A stretch of 64,000 nt of DNA, taken from assembly GCA_014529385.2 (NCBI GenBank), contig CM043960.1, positions 116,818,043 to 116,882,042 of the forward strand. Direction: 5' to 3'. This DNA is from Adiantum capillus-veneris (taxonomy: Eukaryota > Streptophyta > Polypodiopsida > Polypodiales > Pteridaceae). Position 1 is the stretch's first letter, and the number at the start of each line of letters is the position of its first letter. The notes beneath the pieces were generated by a model. The model was not told the origin of the DNA. It made no database searches and saw nothing but the letters and a program-made list of their open reading frames with translations. This document shows, one piece after another, positions 1 through 10,859 of the stretch. The translations under genes and the position numbers were made by a program.

Positions 1-24
1 TCTCTTGCATCCTCATTCTTTACA
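1..24 (+). repeat. 3' end of the 5' LTR of Copia A
   Basis: These 24 bases are identical to 4925-4948, the end of the 3' LTR, and end in TACA directly before the primer binding site. The rest of this LTR is outside the window. Confidence 0.93.
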
Positions 25-36
25 TGGTATCAGAGC
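25..36 (+). promoter_or_regulatory. Primer binding site of Copia A (initiator-Met tRNA)
   Basis: TGGTATCAGAGC starts at the first base after the LTR. This is the standard plant primer site complementary to the 3' end of initiator methionine tRNA, where minus-strand DNA synthesis begins. Confidence 0.95.
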
Positions 37-305
37 CTGGTGCAGGCAAGAGAGACTAAGAGAGCAAGAGCATCACAATCCCTTCGTTCGCAATCCACAA
101 CCAGATGCCGAGTTTTTCATCCAAGTTTCTGAGCAGGTCTCCAAAGTCCAGTACACAGAGATTTACTGTACAAGTACAATGGTTGTATGTATGCTTGATT
201 GTGGACACTCGTTGAGTGTAGGAAGCGTTACAGGTACCACGATAGCAGGTTCAGCAGATTTACAGGTTTTTGCAGATTGCAGCTATTTTGTCTTAGTGCT
301 TCAAG

Positions 306-3300
306 ATGTCTGACGGTTTCAGTCAGATTGTCACTGAGAAGCTTGAGAAAAATAACTACCCTGCATGGAAGTTCAGAATAACAAATTTCCTAAAAGGAAA
401 AGGTTATTGGAACTATGTAGAAGGAGACAATGAAAAGGAACCAGAGATTCCCGAGGCAAATGCTATAGCAGAACAAAGGAAATCCTTGAGGGACTAGCAA
501 CAAGGCCAGAGCAAAGTGATGTATTGCCTTTCTATGAGCATCACAGATGGCATGATGGGCTATCTACAGGATGCTGAAACCCCCGCCATTGCATGAAAAA
601 ACTTAGGCAGAGTGTTCGAGGTGAACACCAAGGCCAGCAAGCTTCAACTAAAGTCGGAGCTAAATCAGGTTAAGAGGAACAACCTCTCAATCAATGATTA
701 TGCCTTGAAGATCAAGAGTATCATTGAGGCTCTTGGATCTATTAAAGTCTCAGTGGAAAACGATGACATTGTCCGTGCATGCTTGGATGGTCTAGGAGAT
801 GAGTATGTACATTTCAGGTCTTCCATGAATACAAGAGACGACATCCCCGTGTTCCAAGATTTGATTTCTATGCTTATTCTTGAGGAGAAGAACCTTGACA
901 CATCTTCTTCTCATGGCAGAAGTAATTCTGAACAGGCCTTCTATTCTAACTCCAACAGAGGTAGAGGTAGAGGTCGTGGTCGAGGCCCAAGAGGTTGCAG
1001 GGGCCAATTTCAAGAAGTTCAATCAAATCAAAACAATACGGGTGGCAGGGGAAACCAGTCTCAAGGCAGGGGGAGTCAAAGAGGTCGTGGTGCAGGATCA
1101 AGCAGGAAGCAACATACTCGAGATAGCAGAGAATGTTGGACTTGTGGTGAAAGAGGTCACATGTCACGTGATTGTCCAAAGGGAAAAGCAAGTGGAAAGA
1201 GAGAACATGGCAACTATGCATCTACTAGCAGAGATGCAGATGACAGCAAAAACGAGCGCATGTTTGTTATGCAGCATGTAATGAATACAATGATTGCAGA
1301 GAATTCCACCCAAGATGATGTTTGGTATGTGGATTCAGGTGCCTCTAATCACATGACGTCTCGTGGAGAGTGGTTTAGAGATATGCGCAAACCAGATGTG
1401 CCAGGCTATGTGCAGACAGGAGATGACACAGCTCACCCCATTACTCATGTAGGAGACATACCTCTAAATACGAAGAGTAGCAAATCAAAGTACTTAGCAG
1501 ATGTACTTCATGTCCCAAACATTACAAAGAATCTTGTTTCTGTTGGACAAATGGTTGAGCAGGGTTTGCAGGTTCGTTTCAATCCGAATGGCTGCTATGT
1601 AGAAGATTTCCAGAATGGCTGTAAGCTGATCACAGAGGGCAAATGTGTGGGCAGAATGTTTACACTGAATGTAGACATGCCTCAGGTAAAAGCTGCATTA
1701 TTTGCACAGGGCACAGGTGTTGTGGCTGATGTTGACATTTGGCACAAACGCATTGGCCATGTCAATGAGCAGAGATTGCGCAGCATGCAATCAAAACAGA
1801 TTGTAAAAGGTTGGCCCAAATTCAAGGTGGATGGTATGCATAAAGTGTGTGCAGCATGCCAATTTGCAAAACAGTCAAAGGGCTCATTTCCACATGAGCA
1901 CAATGTATGTAAAAAGCCACTTGAGGTGGTGCACACAGATGTTTGGGGTCCAACCGACACTGCAAGTATACATGGTTGTAGGTACTATGTCTCTTTCATT
2001 GATGACCATACAAGGAAAGTATGGGTCTACTTCATGCATAACAAAAGTGAAGTGTTTGGTCACTTTCAAGACTTCAAAGTCATGATTGAGAAGGAGACAG
2101 ATATGCAAATCAAGACATTGAGGTCAGATGGAGGGGGAGAGTACTTCTCCAATGATTTTTCAGATTTTCTGCGAATGCATGGTATACGCAGGCAGTTTAC
2201 ATGCAGATATACTCCACAGCAGAATGGGGTCGCAGAAAGGAAAAACAGGCACATTGCAGAGGTTGCACGTGCATTGATGAATGAGAAGAACATGCCTCAT
2301 CATTTCTGGGCTGAAGCTGTAAATACAACTGTGTACATTATGAACAGGACACCTACAGCTGCGGTGCATGATGTAATGCTTGAGGAAAAGTTTACAGGTA
2401 CAAAGCCTGATTTGGCACACTTGAAAGTGTTTGGCTGCATAGCTTACATGCATGTACCAGATGAGTTGCGTAGGAAATTGGATCCTAAAGCAGAGAAATG
2501 TATTCTTGTGGGATATTCCCTTGAACAAAAGGGGTACAGGTGCTACAATCCTACTACACGAGAATTACGAGTGAGCAGAGATGTAGTCTTTGATGAGATG
2601 AGCAGCTGGTACAGTAATGCACATGGCACTATTGGGGCTGATGTAAAAGATGATGTGGTTGTACAAAATGTGAGGCCACAGTCACAGGTTTTGAGTGGAC
2701 CACAAGAGTCCTCTTCTCATGGCTATGTTGAGAAGCCATGGAATGGTAGACTACGTACGCAGGTTACTCCACCAACAGGTACAGGGAATGTATCACGAAA
2801 AGGAAAGGAAAAGGTTGATGAACCTCCCCTTATGGCTGATGCATCATCAGGTTTTTCACATGTAGACATGGATTCAAATGGTTCTGAACAAAGTCTTGAT
2901 GAGGAATTTGGAATTCCGGCTGTCAGGACACCTGGTGTAAGGAAAGTACAAGAAGATGCTAAAGGGCAAAGGAGTGACCCAGGACCGCGCAGATCTAACA
3001 GAGTCAGAAATCCAGTTCAGAAATTGACTTATGATGGGTATCTAGCGCATCACCAAGCCTACATGGCTATGGTGATACAGGATGTGGAGCCCACATGTTT
3101 TGAGGATGCAGTAGGAAATGTGCATTGGGATGATGCAATGAATGAAGAGATGGCTGCATTGGAAGCAAACGACACATGGGAGTTGGTGCCATTGCCAAGT
3201 GGCAAGAAAGCTATTGGCTGTAAATGGGTGTATAAAACCAAGCATAAGGCTGATGGTAACATTGAGCGTCACAAGGCAAGGCTGGTCGCAAAGGGTTATG

Positions 3301-4655
3301 CACAGACGTATGGCATAGACTATGAGGAGACCTTTGCTCCAGTGGCAAAGATGACGACTGTGATAGCTGTCATAGCAGTGGCTGCATCTAGAGGATGGAT
3401 TATGCATCAAATGGATGTAAAGAATGCCTTCTTGAATGGTGAGTTGCAAGAGGAAGTGTATATGGATCAGCCACCTGGTTATGTCGATCCAGGTTACCCA
3501 GATTATGTATGCAAGCTTCTCAAAGCTTTGTATGGTTTGAAGCAGGGCTCTAGAGCATGGTATGACAGGATTGCCAAGTATCTTGTCAATATTGGGTTTA
3601 GGAGAGCTCATGCAGATCATTCACTCTATGTACGTGAGAGTGATGTGGGGATTGTGGTCATTACCATATATGTAGATGACCTTATTATTGTGGGTGACAA
3701 TGCTATGGAGATTGACCATGTGAAGGGTCTTCTCAAACAGGAGTTTGAAATGAAAGATTTGGGCGAGTTGCGCTACTTTCTTGGCATTGAGGTGATCAGG
3801 ACTCCAGAGGGTGTATGGCTGTCACAAAGACAATATGCTTTGGACATGTTGTCAAAGTATGGTATGGCTGATTGTAAGCCAATTTCTATTCCCTTGGATG
3901 TGAATGCAAAGCTGAGTGCAGAGAAGGGTGATGTTGTTGAGGATGTCAAGATGTACAGGAAGATTGTGGGTAGTCTAATCTACTTGACTATCACGAGGCC
4001 AGACTTGAGCTACACAGTAGGCTTGGAGAGTCAGTTCATGCAGCTTCCGAGGAAGCCACATTTGGATGGAGTACGACGCACACTTAGGTATGTGCAAGGG
4101 ACTCTTGACTACGCATTGTTCTATGCAGCAGATGTGCCATTAGCATTGTATGGGTATACAAATGCAGATTGGGCAGGTAGCATTGTTGATAGGAGATCTA
4201 CGAGTGGCTTCATGTTCTCTTTTGGGAGTGCTACTGTTACTTGGAGCAGCAAAAAGCAGCCTACAGTTGCTTTATCGAGCACAGAGGCCGAGTACAGAGG
4301 TGCAGCAGTTGCAGCGTGCGAGGTAGCTTGGCTACGGACATTACTTGAGGACTTGGGAGTGCAGGTGGACCAGCAGATTGTCATCCATTGTGACAACCTC
4401 AGCAGCATGCAGTTGTCTAGGAACCGAGTGTTCCATGCCAGGACCAAACACATAGAGGTCCATTACCACTACGTTCGAGAGCGAGTGTTGGCGGGCGACA
4501 TCGACTTGGTCTACGTCAGCACAAAGGAGAAGATAGCGGATATCTTTACCAAGGCCCTCAGAGCTGAGAAGCTTCGACGTTTCCGGACTATGCTTGGACT
4601 TTGCAACATGCAGAGCTCGAGGGGGAGTGTTGAGATGTCGAGCTCTACATCATGA
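306..4655 (+). pseudogene. gag-pol: Copia A gag-pol polyprotein, two in-frame stops, otherwise intact
   Basis: One reading frame runs from the ATG at 306 (MSDGFSQIV) to a TGA at 4655 inside the 3' LTR, about 1450 codons, interrupted only by TAG at 495-497 and TGA near 591-593. In order: gag N-terminal region; basic RG-rich stretch (about 950-1110); zinc knuckle CWTCGERGHMSRDC (1134-1175); aspartic protease WYVDSGASNHM (active Asp at 1332); GAG-pre-integrase zinc-binding region (about 1738-1870); integrase core with HTDVWGP, SDGGGEY and NGVAERKN (about 1930-2250); reverse transcriptase with YVDDLII (3669-3689); RNase H with NADWAG, STEAEY and HCDNLSS (about 4150-4400). All catalytic motifs are present. 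Both stops fit Trp codons changed by G to A. This is a recent copy, probably unable to make Gag without suppression. Confidence 0.93.
4614..4627 (+). promoter_or_regulatory. Polypurine tract of Copia A
   Basis: A purine-rich run GAGGGGGAGTG lies immediately 5' of the 3' LTR start. It is the expected plus-strand primer. It is also translated as the C-terminal end of the polyprotein. Confidence 0.8.
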
Positions 4656-4948
4656 GCTGGCATCCACTACGGGTCTTGGCCGCTTACGACATTTACTCAC
4701 TCGCGCGTTAGGTGACCGACACGGAGGATCTCTGCCAGTGATTCTATAGCTGGACTACACTTATAGTGCCAACCTAGTATGCTTCTAGCGAGTTCACACT
4801 TAGTGACCGCATGTACATATGTGCTACTTTTCAGTTTTAGCACTTAGTCATTTTGTATTCTCTTTTCTGTAAGAAGAAGAAGAAGCTTTCCATCTCTGTG
4901 TGCTTTGTGCTTGTCTTGTGTAGCTCTCTTGCATCCTCATTCTTTACA
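4628..4948 (+). repeat. 3' LTR of Copia A (321 bp)
   Basis: The repeat begins TGTTGAGATG after the polypurine tract and ends TTTACA. The last 24 bases match the 5' LTR end at 1-24. The pol frame reads 28 bases into it before its stop. Confidence 0.92.
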
Positions 4949-5540
4949 CACATGGCTCCACACTTTGGAATATGCATCATCTTGCTCATATGTTCCCTTT
5001 AGAGAATCAAAAAATTCACTACGAAGTTCCGTGAACAAGAGAGAATTGATCTCAGGCATACGACTAAGAGCGTCAAACACCACATTGGATCGTCCTTTAC
5101 AATACCGGAGCTTTGTGGCATATTCTTGAAGAATCTCAACCCACCTGGCTTTTTGACCCTTCAAATTGGTTTGTTGTGTAAACCATTTAGTGCTTTCATG
5201 GTCAAACACAATCTCAAACTGAGTGCCATACAAATAATGTCTCCATGTTTTCAAGGCAGACACTATTGCATAGAGTTCGCGTTCATAAGCAAAGCAATTC
5301 TGTTGTGTTGAATCAATCTTTTTGCTTTCAAATTCAATTGGCCACCCTTCTTATAGTAGGACTGCTCCAATAGCATGGTCATCGCATCCGTTTTCAAAAC
5401 AAATGGTTTCAAAGGATCTATAATAGCTAGAATTGGAGTTGTAGCTAATGCATCCTTGAGCATATCAGAACTATGTCGTTGAGCGGGTCCCCACTGAAAA
5501 GCTTTGCCTTTTCCTTTCAGTTGGTCCATCATGGGAACAT
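4949..5540 (-). pseudogene. pol: Gypsy 1 RNase H region
   Basis: Minus-strand segments at 5263-5532 (QLKGKGKAFQWG, then APILAIIDPLKPF-like residues before LKTDA) and 4937-5263 (FDHESTKWFTQQ, VFDALSRMP) are the typical start and end of a Ty3/gypsy RNase H, including the ALSR motif that closes the domain. A frame change lies near 5263. The frame continues a few bases into the Copia A LTR only by chance. Confidence 0.85.
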
Positions 5541-6350
5541 CAATATTAGCATAGTTTTAACGAACCTTTGATGAAAACTTGCAAATCCTTTAAAAATCTA
5601 TAACTCTTCCAGATTTTTAAGAGAAGGCCACTACCGAATGGTATCCACTTTGGATTGATTCATGTGTAGCCCAATAGCCGAAATAACATGCCCAAGATAG
5701 TGAATTTCCTCCTTCAAAAAATCATACTTAGATTCCTTGGCATATAATTGATTTGTTCGTAATAGTTTGAACACCTACCTCAGATGGTGTAAGTGTTCTT
5801 CCTTAGAAGCACTGTATACTAGAATGTCATCGAGAAAAATGATGACAAATTTCCCCAAGTACGGCTTCAAGACACTATCCATAAGTGTCATGAATGTTGC
5901 GAACGTGTTGGTTAACCCAAAAGGCATAACCAAAAACTCATAGTGTCCAAACCTTGTTCGGAATGCAATTTTGGGTATATCATCAAGTCAAATACGTACT
6001 TGGTGATAACCTGACCGCAAGTCTATTTTCGTAAAAATAGGAGCATGAGTGAGCTTGTCGAACAACTCATCCAATGGGTACTTGTTCTTAACAGTAACCG
6101 CATTTAAGCCACGGTAGTCTAGGCACATGTGCATACTACCGTCTTTTTTCTTCACTAATAGGATAGGAGAAGCCCATGGTGAAGAACTCGATTGGATAAA
6201 CCCTGTGCTAAGGTAATCAGCAAGCTGACGTTCCACCTCATCAGCTTCAGAGTAACTCATGCGGTAGGATGGTTTAGTGATTGGTTTATTGCCTGCAACC
6301 ACATCGATGCTATGTTGCACTGATCGTGTGGGCGGTAATCCTGATGGCAA
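5541..6350 (-). pseudogene. pol: Gypsy 1 reverse transcriptase
   Basis: An open stretch at 5988-6350 holds the N-terminal half of a Ty3/gypsy RT ([40 protein letters not shown]). The catalytic block is in another frame further on: the minus strand reads VIIFLDD around 5828-5850, so both catalytic aspartates survive. Several frameshifts and stops between 5540 and 5990 prevent a continuous product. Confidence 0.88.
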
Positions 6351-6391
6351 ATCATTAAGAAAAACATCGTGAAATTCCTTTAATAAATTTT

Positions 6392-6969
6392 TTAAATCAC
6401 TAGCAACCTTTGCTTGTTGAGAAGTAGCCGTTGATGGAAGAGATGAGAGAGAAGCATGTGGTGTTGAGAAATGTTCTCAACAGATTCAATGTTAGAGAGA
6501 AAATGAGACAATGAGTAACACAAGAAAACTTGATCTATTTCATTATAAAAAACGAGCTGCATAAGCTCAGCTGTACATATCAGTGGTGAAGAAGGCACAT
6601 CCTTCTCTCCTAACAACAACACATGTGTGCCATGGGATTCAAACATCAAGCTGTTGTGCTCATAGCTACGCTCAGTGATGATCCTAGGCTATGCAACCAT
6701 TCCCTACTAAGGACCACATCTACCCTCTCCATGTTCATAACCTAAAAATACAAGGATGTGGAGTAGCCTTGTACGTCCAACGGTACAGCTCGGACTTGAG
6801 TATCCCAAATTTCCGCATCATATCCATTCATCATTGCTACCTTGTAGTGGTGGGAACTCGGAGTTTGAGGCAATTTGAGTTTTTTCACCAATCTATAATT
6901 AATGAAATTGTGAGTAGCACCATCATCTACCAAGATGCACACCTTGTTCCCTTGCAAAGATCCGTGCAT
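6392..6969 (-). pseudogene. pol: Gypsy 1 aspartic protease and protease-RT linker
   Basis: The open stretch 6742-6969 contains CILVDDGATHNFINYRLV, a retropepsin active site in which the usual DSGAT reads DDGAT. Downstream, 6392-6649 carries the linker with LLGEKDVPSSPLICTAEL, which has a close counterpart (LLGEKSIPSVPLICIAEL) at 55676-55945. Frameshifts separate the pieces. Confidence 0.82.
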
Positions 6970-7079
6970 ACGTACTAACTCATGTGGTCCGAAGGTCTAT
7001 TGCCACATGGAAGCTGTGAGATAGCATTCATGCACCACCTCGGTGTGTGTTACTTCCACCGTAGAGAATTGTGAGGAAG

Positions 7080-7450
7080 ACTCAAGAGGCAGCACCTGCA
7101 CCGTGTGCACTGCTTTCTCCTTGCCATGAGTACCAGATTTCCCCTTGGCAATCCTTTTTGCCATGACCGCTTCCCAAGCATTGAAAACCTAACTTCTCTT
7201 TTTTAGCCTTATCAAAGTCCTCAGGAGAGAGAGGACCACGGGACCCCTTGGGTTTTTTAGCTGCTTCAAAATTGGCTACTATAAATTTCCTTTTATTGTG
7301 TCCATACTGTGGCGTGTATTACCATGTGTATTAGCAGGCACGTGATTATTATGTGATTTCTTTTCATCTGGATCATCATGAATGTGTGCTTTCAATAGAA
7401 ACAAAAATACCTGGAGTCGAAAAAGAATCCCGTAATCGTAATTGGCACCA
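7080..7450 (-). pseudogene. gag: Gypsy 1 C-terminal gag with damaged zinc knuckle
   Basis: The minus strand at about 7140-7190 reads FQCLGSGHGKKDC, recognisable as a CCHC zinc knuckle with the first cysteine lost to an indel. The following segment (VLPLESSSQFSTVEV, ASMWQ, FGPHELVRMHG) corresponds in order to 54960-55130 in the other gypsy copy. Upstream sequence to about 7450 reads HIHDDPDEKKSHNNH, similar in position to a charged gag segment there. Confidence 0.65.
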
Positions 7451-8114
7451 CAGTCGATAAGTGGCCTTGCTAATTGTGTTGGAGACTGATGTGAAAGAGT
7501 CGTCGTTAACAAATGTTGATGCGATGCGGCAACTTTTGCAGTTTGGAAGGAGGAACAAAAAATTGACAGTTTCCTTTGCTGTACCGGAATTTAATTGCAA
7601 AATTCTACAATTTTTTATTCTTTTCCCGCTGAACGAAATGCTGTGAATTGAGTGGGTGACTCCCTTGCGTTATGCCGAGACATCTTTCGTCTCGTAAGGG
7701 TGTGTGCCAGGGTGTGCATGCACCCTAATTCCAAAAAACTTCTCCAATTTTTGGACCTTAGGGCAAGCAAGTATGAAAAAACCACTCATTGTGAATGGCT
7801 ATGGCGCTACATGGGCGGATTAGACGAGGAGGCTCTGAGTACCCTGTGTGGTTCTCTAACGGGGTCACCAAAGAGATTTGAACCGTCCATAGGGGCAGCA
7901 CAAACCCATCGAGGTCGACGGCGCCAGAGATGGCAGAGGTCAAGCTCGCTTCCTCCTCAGCACAAGCCCGCCTGCACACGCTGCTTTGGTTTGATTTTTT
8001 TTGTTGCTTAGTAGGCGGCCATGCCCGCCTCCAATCTCCTTCCCCCTCTAGGTTTGCATGTGTATGCTAAAAGTGGAGGTCCACGACCCAACCTACTTGC
8101 CTAGAATAGACTTC
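7451..8114. other. No recognisable gene
   Basis: Open frames exist on both strands (for example 7652-8011 plus and 7758-7979 minus) but none shows a known domain, and the two overlap as mutual shadows. The segment lies between the gypsy relic and a primer-site-like signal on the minus strand. Confidence 0.5.
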
Positions 8115-8128
8115 GCTCTTGATACCAG
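8115..8128 (-). promoter_or_regulatory. Possible primer binding site of a minus-strand reverse-transcribing element
   Basis: On the minus strand this reads CTGGTATCAAGAGC, one inserted A away from the plant initiator-Met primer site, and is preceded by ATTACA as expected for an LTR end. No coding region with confident gag follows it at lower coordinates, so the call is tentative. Confidence 0.45.
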
Positions 8129-8177
8129 TGTAATGCTTGGGGTGACTAGATCCTGGAATCCACCTCCCAACCTCCCA

Positions 8178-8186
8178 CTATATAGG
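8178..8186 (-). promoter_or_regulatory. Possible TATA box
   Basis: The minus strand reads CCTATATAG about 50 bases before the primer-site-like signal at 8115-8128. The pairing of a TATA element with a tRNA primer site suggests the promoter of a reverse-transcribing element, but the distance is unusually short. Confidence 0.35.
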
Positions 8187-9285
8187 CAAGCTCCTAGCCG
8201 GATTCCCTTGTCCACACTGTCTAGTCTCGCCCCTAGCCCAGTCCATGACCCCCTGGCCCAGTCCATAACTCCCTAGCCTTGCCCTTGTCCTGGCATCTTT
8301 AACTGTGAAGACTCCATTATCTATTTTATTCTCCAATTAGGCCTGTTGATAGGAGTCTTTGATGTTGTTGTAGAACTCCATTGGCTATTGGCATCTGGCT
8401 TTTGACTAGGATCATTGGAAGACTTAGGAATCCAAATCTCTTGATGGATTTTGTATCTCCTTTGTTGACTTTGCTTTGCTTTAGGTCTTGTTGAGTTCTT
8501 GATATCTTCATGCAGGTTTGGTGTAGTTGCAATTGGCTTTTGGTTGACTGGTAGACAAATCTTTGTATGACTAGTGTAGAATCCTTGTCCAAGAGGAAGA
8601 TTCTTTGAGATCCTTCTTTGTTCTATATCCTCTTGAAATTTGTGGTAGACTTTAGCATCTTTTGATGTTGTTCTGTTGTATACCTGCTTCTTAGGTATCC
8701 TAGGATATTGTCTAGGACCTTGTGGGCCTTCTTTCTTGGGAGGGACTTGACGTTACTTCATATGCCCTTACCTAAGGTTTTGGTATCCATATCTATCTGT
8801 TACCTCTATAGTACTCATGTTACTTTAAGCTCCATTGTGATGCTATCCATCCCATGTGTTTGTCTTTCTGTGTTGATTTCTTGTATTTAATCCAAACAAG
8901 ATCATTGACTTTGACTATTGACTTTGACTAAACTACTCAGAACAAACACTTGCTTGACTATCTTTTGCTTTCTTGAGTACTTTGGCTAAAATATCTTTGC
9001 TTTTTTGGGTGTCTCCTTAGAGGTTTCAGTTGGGTCAATAATTGACTTGAAGTTTTGAAAGCGTGACTTGCTTGAAGAAGCTGATCCATGAGGGTTATTT
9101 GGTGTAGAGGCATATGCTGTCACACCTTCTTTGCTAGTCGATGGAAGTTACACTTTAGATTTACCTTTGTCTGCAAGATTTGTCTTTGATTCTTGTGACT
9201 TCTGCAACTCTGAATCTAACATTAACGGTACCTATAAATATTGCAGGCTACCTTTTGGAAAAGAGAGTATTAGGATTGTATCTTC
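8187..9285. other. No recognisable gene; AT-rich decayed sequence
   Basis: Both strands are full of stops. A short minus-strand open frame at 8326-8592 shows no domain I recognise. The segment lies downstream of the retropepsin-like relics and may be the 3' untranslated or long-decayed part of that element. Confidence 0.5.
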
Positions 9286-9810
9286 TTTGCAGGACTTCTA
9301 TTGGTCTAACCACCGATCTCCAAGTATGACATCTGCATGCATGTCTTTTGAAGACTTTACCTGAAACTTTACCTACTCTTCATGATTTTGGATGCTAAGG
9401 GTAGCAACCATTTCTTCTTGACTTGTAGCCTTACCCATGATTTCTATGTTACCCAGCTTGTCCTGAGTAATCTCTAGAATGCTCTAGATGTTGTCTGCAA
9501 CCATATTGCACTTTACTTCTTCATCCAGTACAGCATTTCATCTGACACTCACTCCACTTGCATTAATAAGGACTATAGGTATTCTCATTGGAGGTTCTAT
9601 TGAAGATCTTTGTCTTGCTTTTGTCAAGGTCTCATCTTGATCTAAATGTGTCTCTATGGAGGGTGGTTTGAGACTCTGTTTTTCAATCTGACTTTCATCA
9701 ACTGATTTAGCTGGCAATGCCTGGATTTTTGGACTTCTTATTGCTTCTTGGGTGTTTGCAATTTTGATCTTCTTTACTCTTGGTGGAATTTTCTGCTCAA
9801 TAGCTTTCAT
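9286..9810 (-). pseudogene. Retropepsin-like relic, second copy
   Basis: The minus strand reads PIVLINASGVSVR, then after a stop NAVLDEEVKCNMVADN, and about 70 codons further DVILGDRWLD. This spacing matches a retroviral-type aspartic protease: a beta strand before the active site, LD-xxx in place of LDTGA, and a closing D-(V/I)-ILG-x-x-WL. The active-site DTG is not preserved. Several stops interrupt it. The element family is not recognised. Confidence 0.45.
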
Positions 9811-10029
9811 GGTTGCTCTTTGCTCTGTTTGATCTGCACTTCTTGATGCCTGTCTTATTTAAGCTCTTTTGAGGTTATGTCCAATGGAGATGAATCATCT
9901 TCAATAAGCTTTGCTTTGGCATCGATCTCCATTTTAACTATTCTTGAAGACTGTGCTATCGTCCAAGGGTGATGAATCCTGGTCTTCATTCTTTGTTTTC
10001 TTTGCCAACTGCATCTTCATTGAACTCTG

Positions 10030-10540
10030 TATCTCTAGGCTTTTGGGCCAATGGCATTCCCAGTATGATGTTGTCTGGTATATCTTTTGTTGTGATCATG
10101 TGGAATTGGGCGATGATGATTTGTGGACCTACTTGAATGGCGGTGGAGATGATTCCAGCATTCTGCTCGTTGGTCTCTAGATATGCTCACAAATTCAAGA
10201 GCATCTTCCAGTTGTGGTTGGCCACATTTTTTCCTAGTGTGAAAAGACATGAGGTTCTTGTCTAATTGAAAATCTAGCTTTACTTCACTTGACAGCTTTT
10301 CTTCGTTTTCACTGGTTATGTTGCATTTGATCTTCTCAAGATTTCTTTCTGTATTGATTGATTCTGTTGTGGCAGTGTCCTTGGGTTGAGCTTTTTCTAC
10401 ATTGTCGTTGTCTTGATCACCTGCTTCCGTTGATGTTGGCTCATTTTGTTGTAATACTGCACCTTTTTCTTGTAATTATTGAGCATTGTATGCCTGCATT
10501 TGAGTAACTTTTAATTTTAGAAGATCCACTATACTGTGTG
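10030..10540 (-). pseudogene. Retropepsin-like relic, first copy
   Basis: One minus-strand frame reads NAGIISTAIQVGPQIIIAQF followed closely by DNIILGMPLAQK, the typical C-terminal half of a retropepsin. Upstream (about 10250-10540) a different frame is rich in Gln, Thr and Glu with no domain. No active-site motif is seen. A second protease-like tail lies about 700 bases further at 9286-9810, so this may be a duplicated module. Confidence 0.4.
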
Positions 10541-10859
10541 ACAGAATCTATCTCTTTGGAGGAGATTTTGGTGTGTAGCCTTCTGGACTTTAGCTTTCAT
10601 TGATTTTTGTCACCTGTTCTAGCAGTTTGAGTGTTCTTGCAGTTTGAGGCTTTGCATCATCTTCAGATAGTTCTTGACTTCAGGTTTAGCATCCGTAGGG
10701 GCTTGTACAAGGTCATGAACCTGGTGAGAATCATTGCCATTTTCATCTCAATATGCATGTACGAGCTTGGTCTCATGCAATTGCTTGAGCACTATGGGAT
10801 TTGTTGGCTTTTGGCTTTGACTCGTGGAGATCAAGTGAAACTTTTGCCCTTGATGATCT

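Larger units (their letters stand above)
1..4948 (+). mobile_element. Ty1/copia LTR retrotransposon (Copia A), 5' LTR truncated by window edge
   Basis: The window opens in the last 24 bases of a 5' LTR. Those bases recur at 4925-4948 as the end of a complete 3' LTR, which fixes the right boundary. A 12-base primer site matching the initiator-Met tRNA 3' end starts at 25, a gag-pol frame runs from 306 into the 3' LTR, and a purine-rich tract precedes that LTR. Integrase lies before reverse transcriptase, the Ty1/copia order. The sequence right of 4948 is a minus-strand gypsy pol gene, so this element is nested in an older gypsy copy. The left target duplication lies outside the window. Confidence 0.95.
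4949..7450 (-). mobile_element. Ty3/gypsy retrotransposon relic (Gypsy 1), disrupted by Copia A
   Basis: Read on the minus strand from about 7450 to 4949 there are, in order, the end of gag with a damaged zinc knuckle, an aspartic protease, reverse transcriptase and RNase H, the Ty3/gypsy order. RNase H stops exactly at the Copia A boundary at 4949, so the integrase half must lie left of the window or be lost. No LTR of this element is visible. Protease, linker and RT segments match those of the relic at 54290-58760, so both belong to one family. The upper edge near 7450 is approximate. Confidence 0.85.

Noticed and set aside
3042-3620. 192-codon minus-strand frame
   Set aside because: Antisense shadow of the Copia A reverse transcriptase, whose catalytic motifs are on the plus strand.
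7652-8011. 119-codon frame with a basic tail
   Set aside because: No recognisable domain, overlapped by an equally open minus frame.
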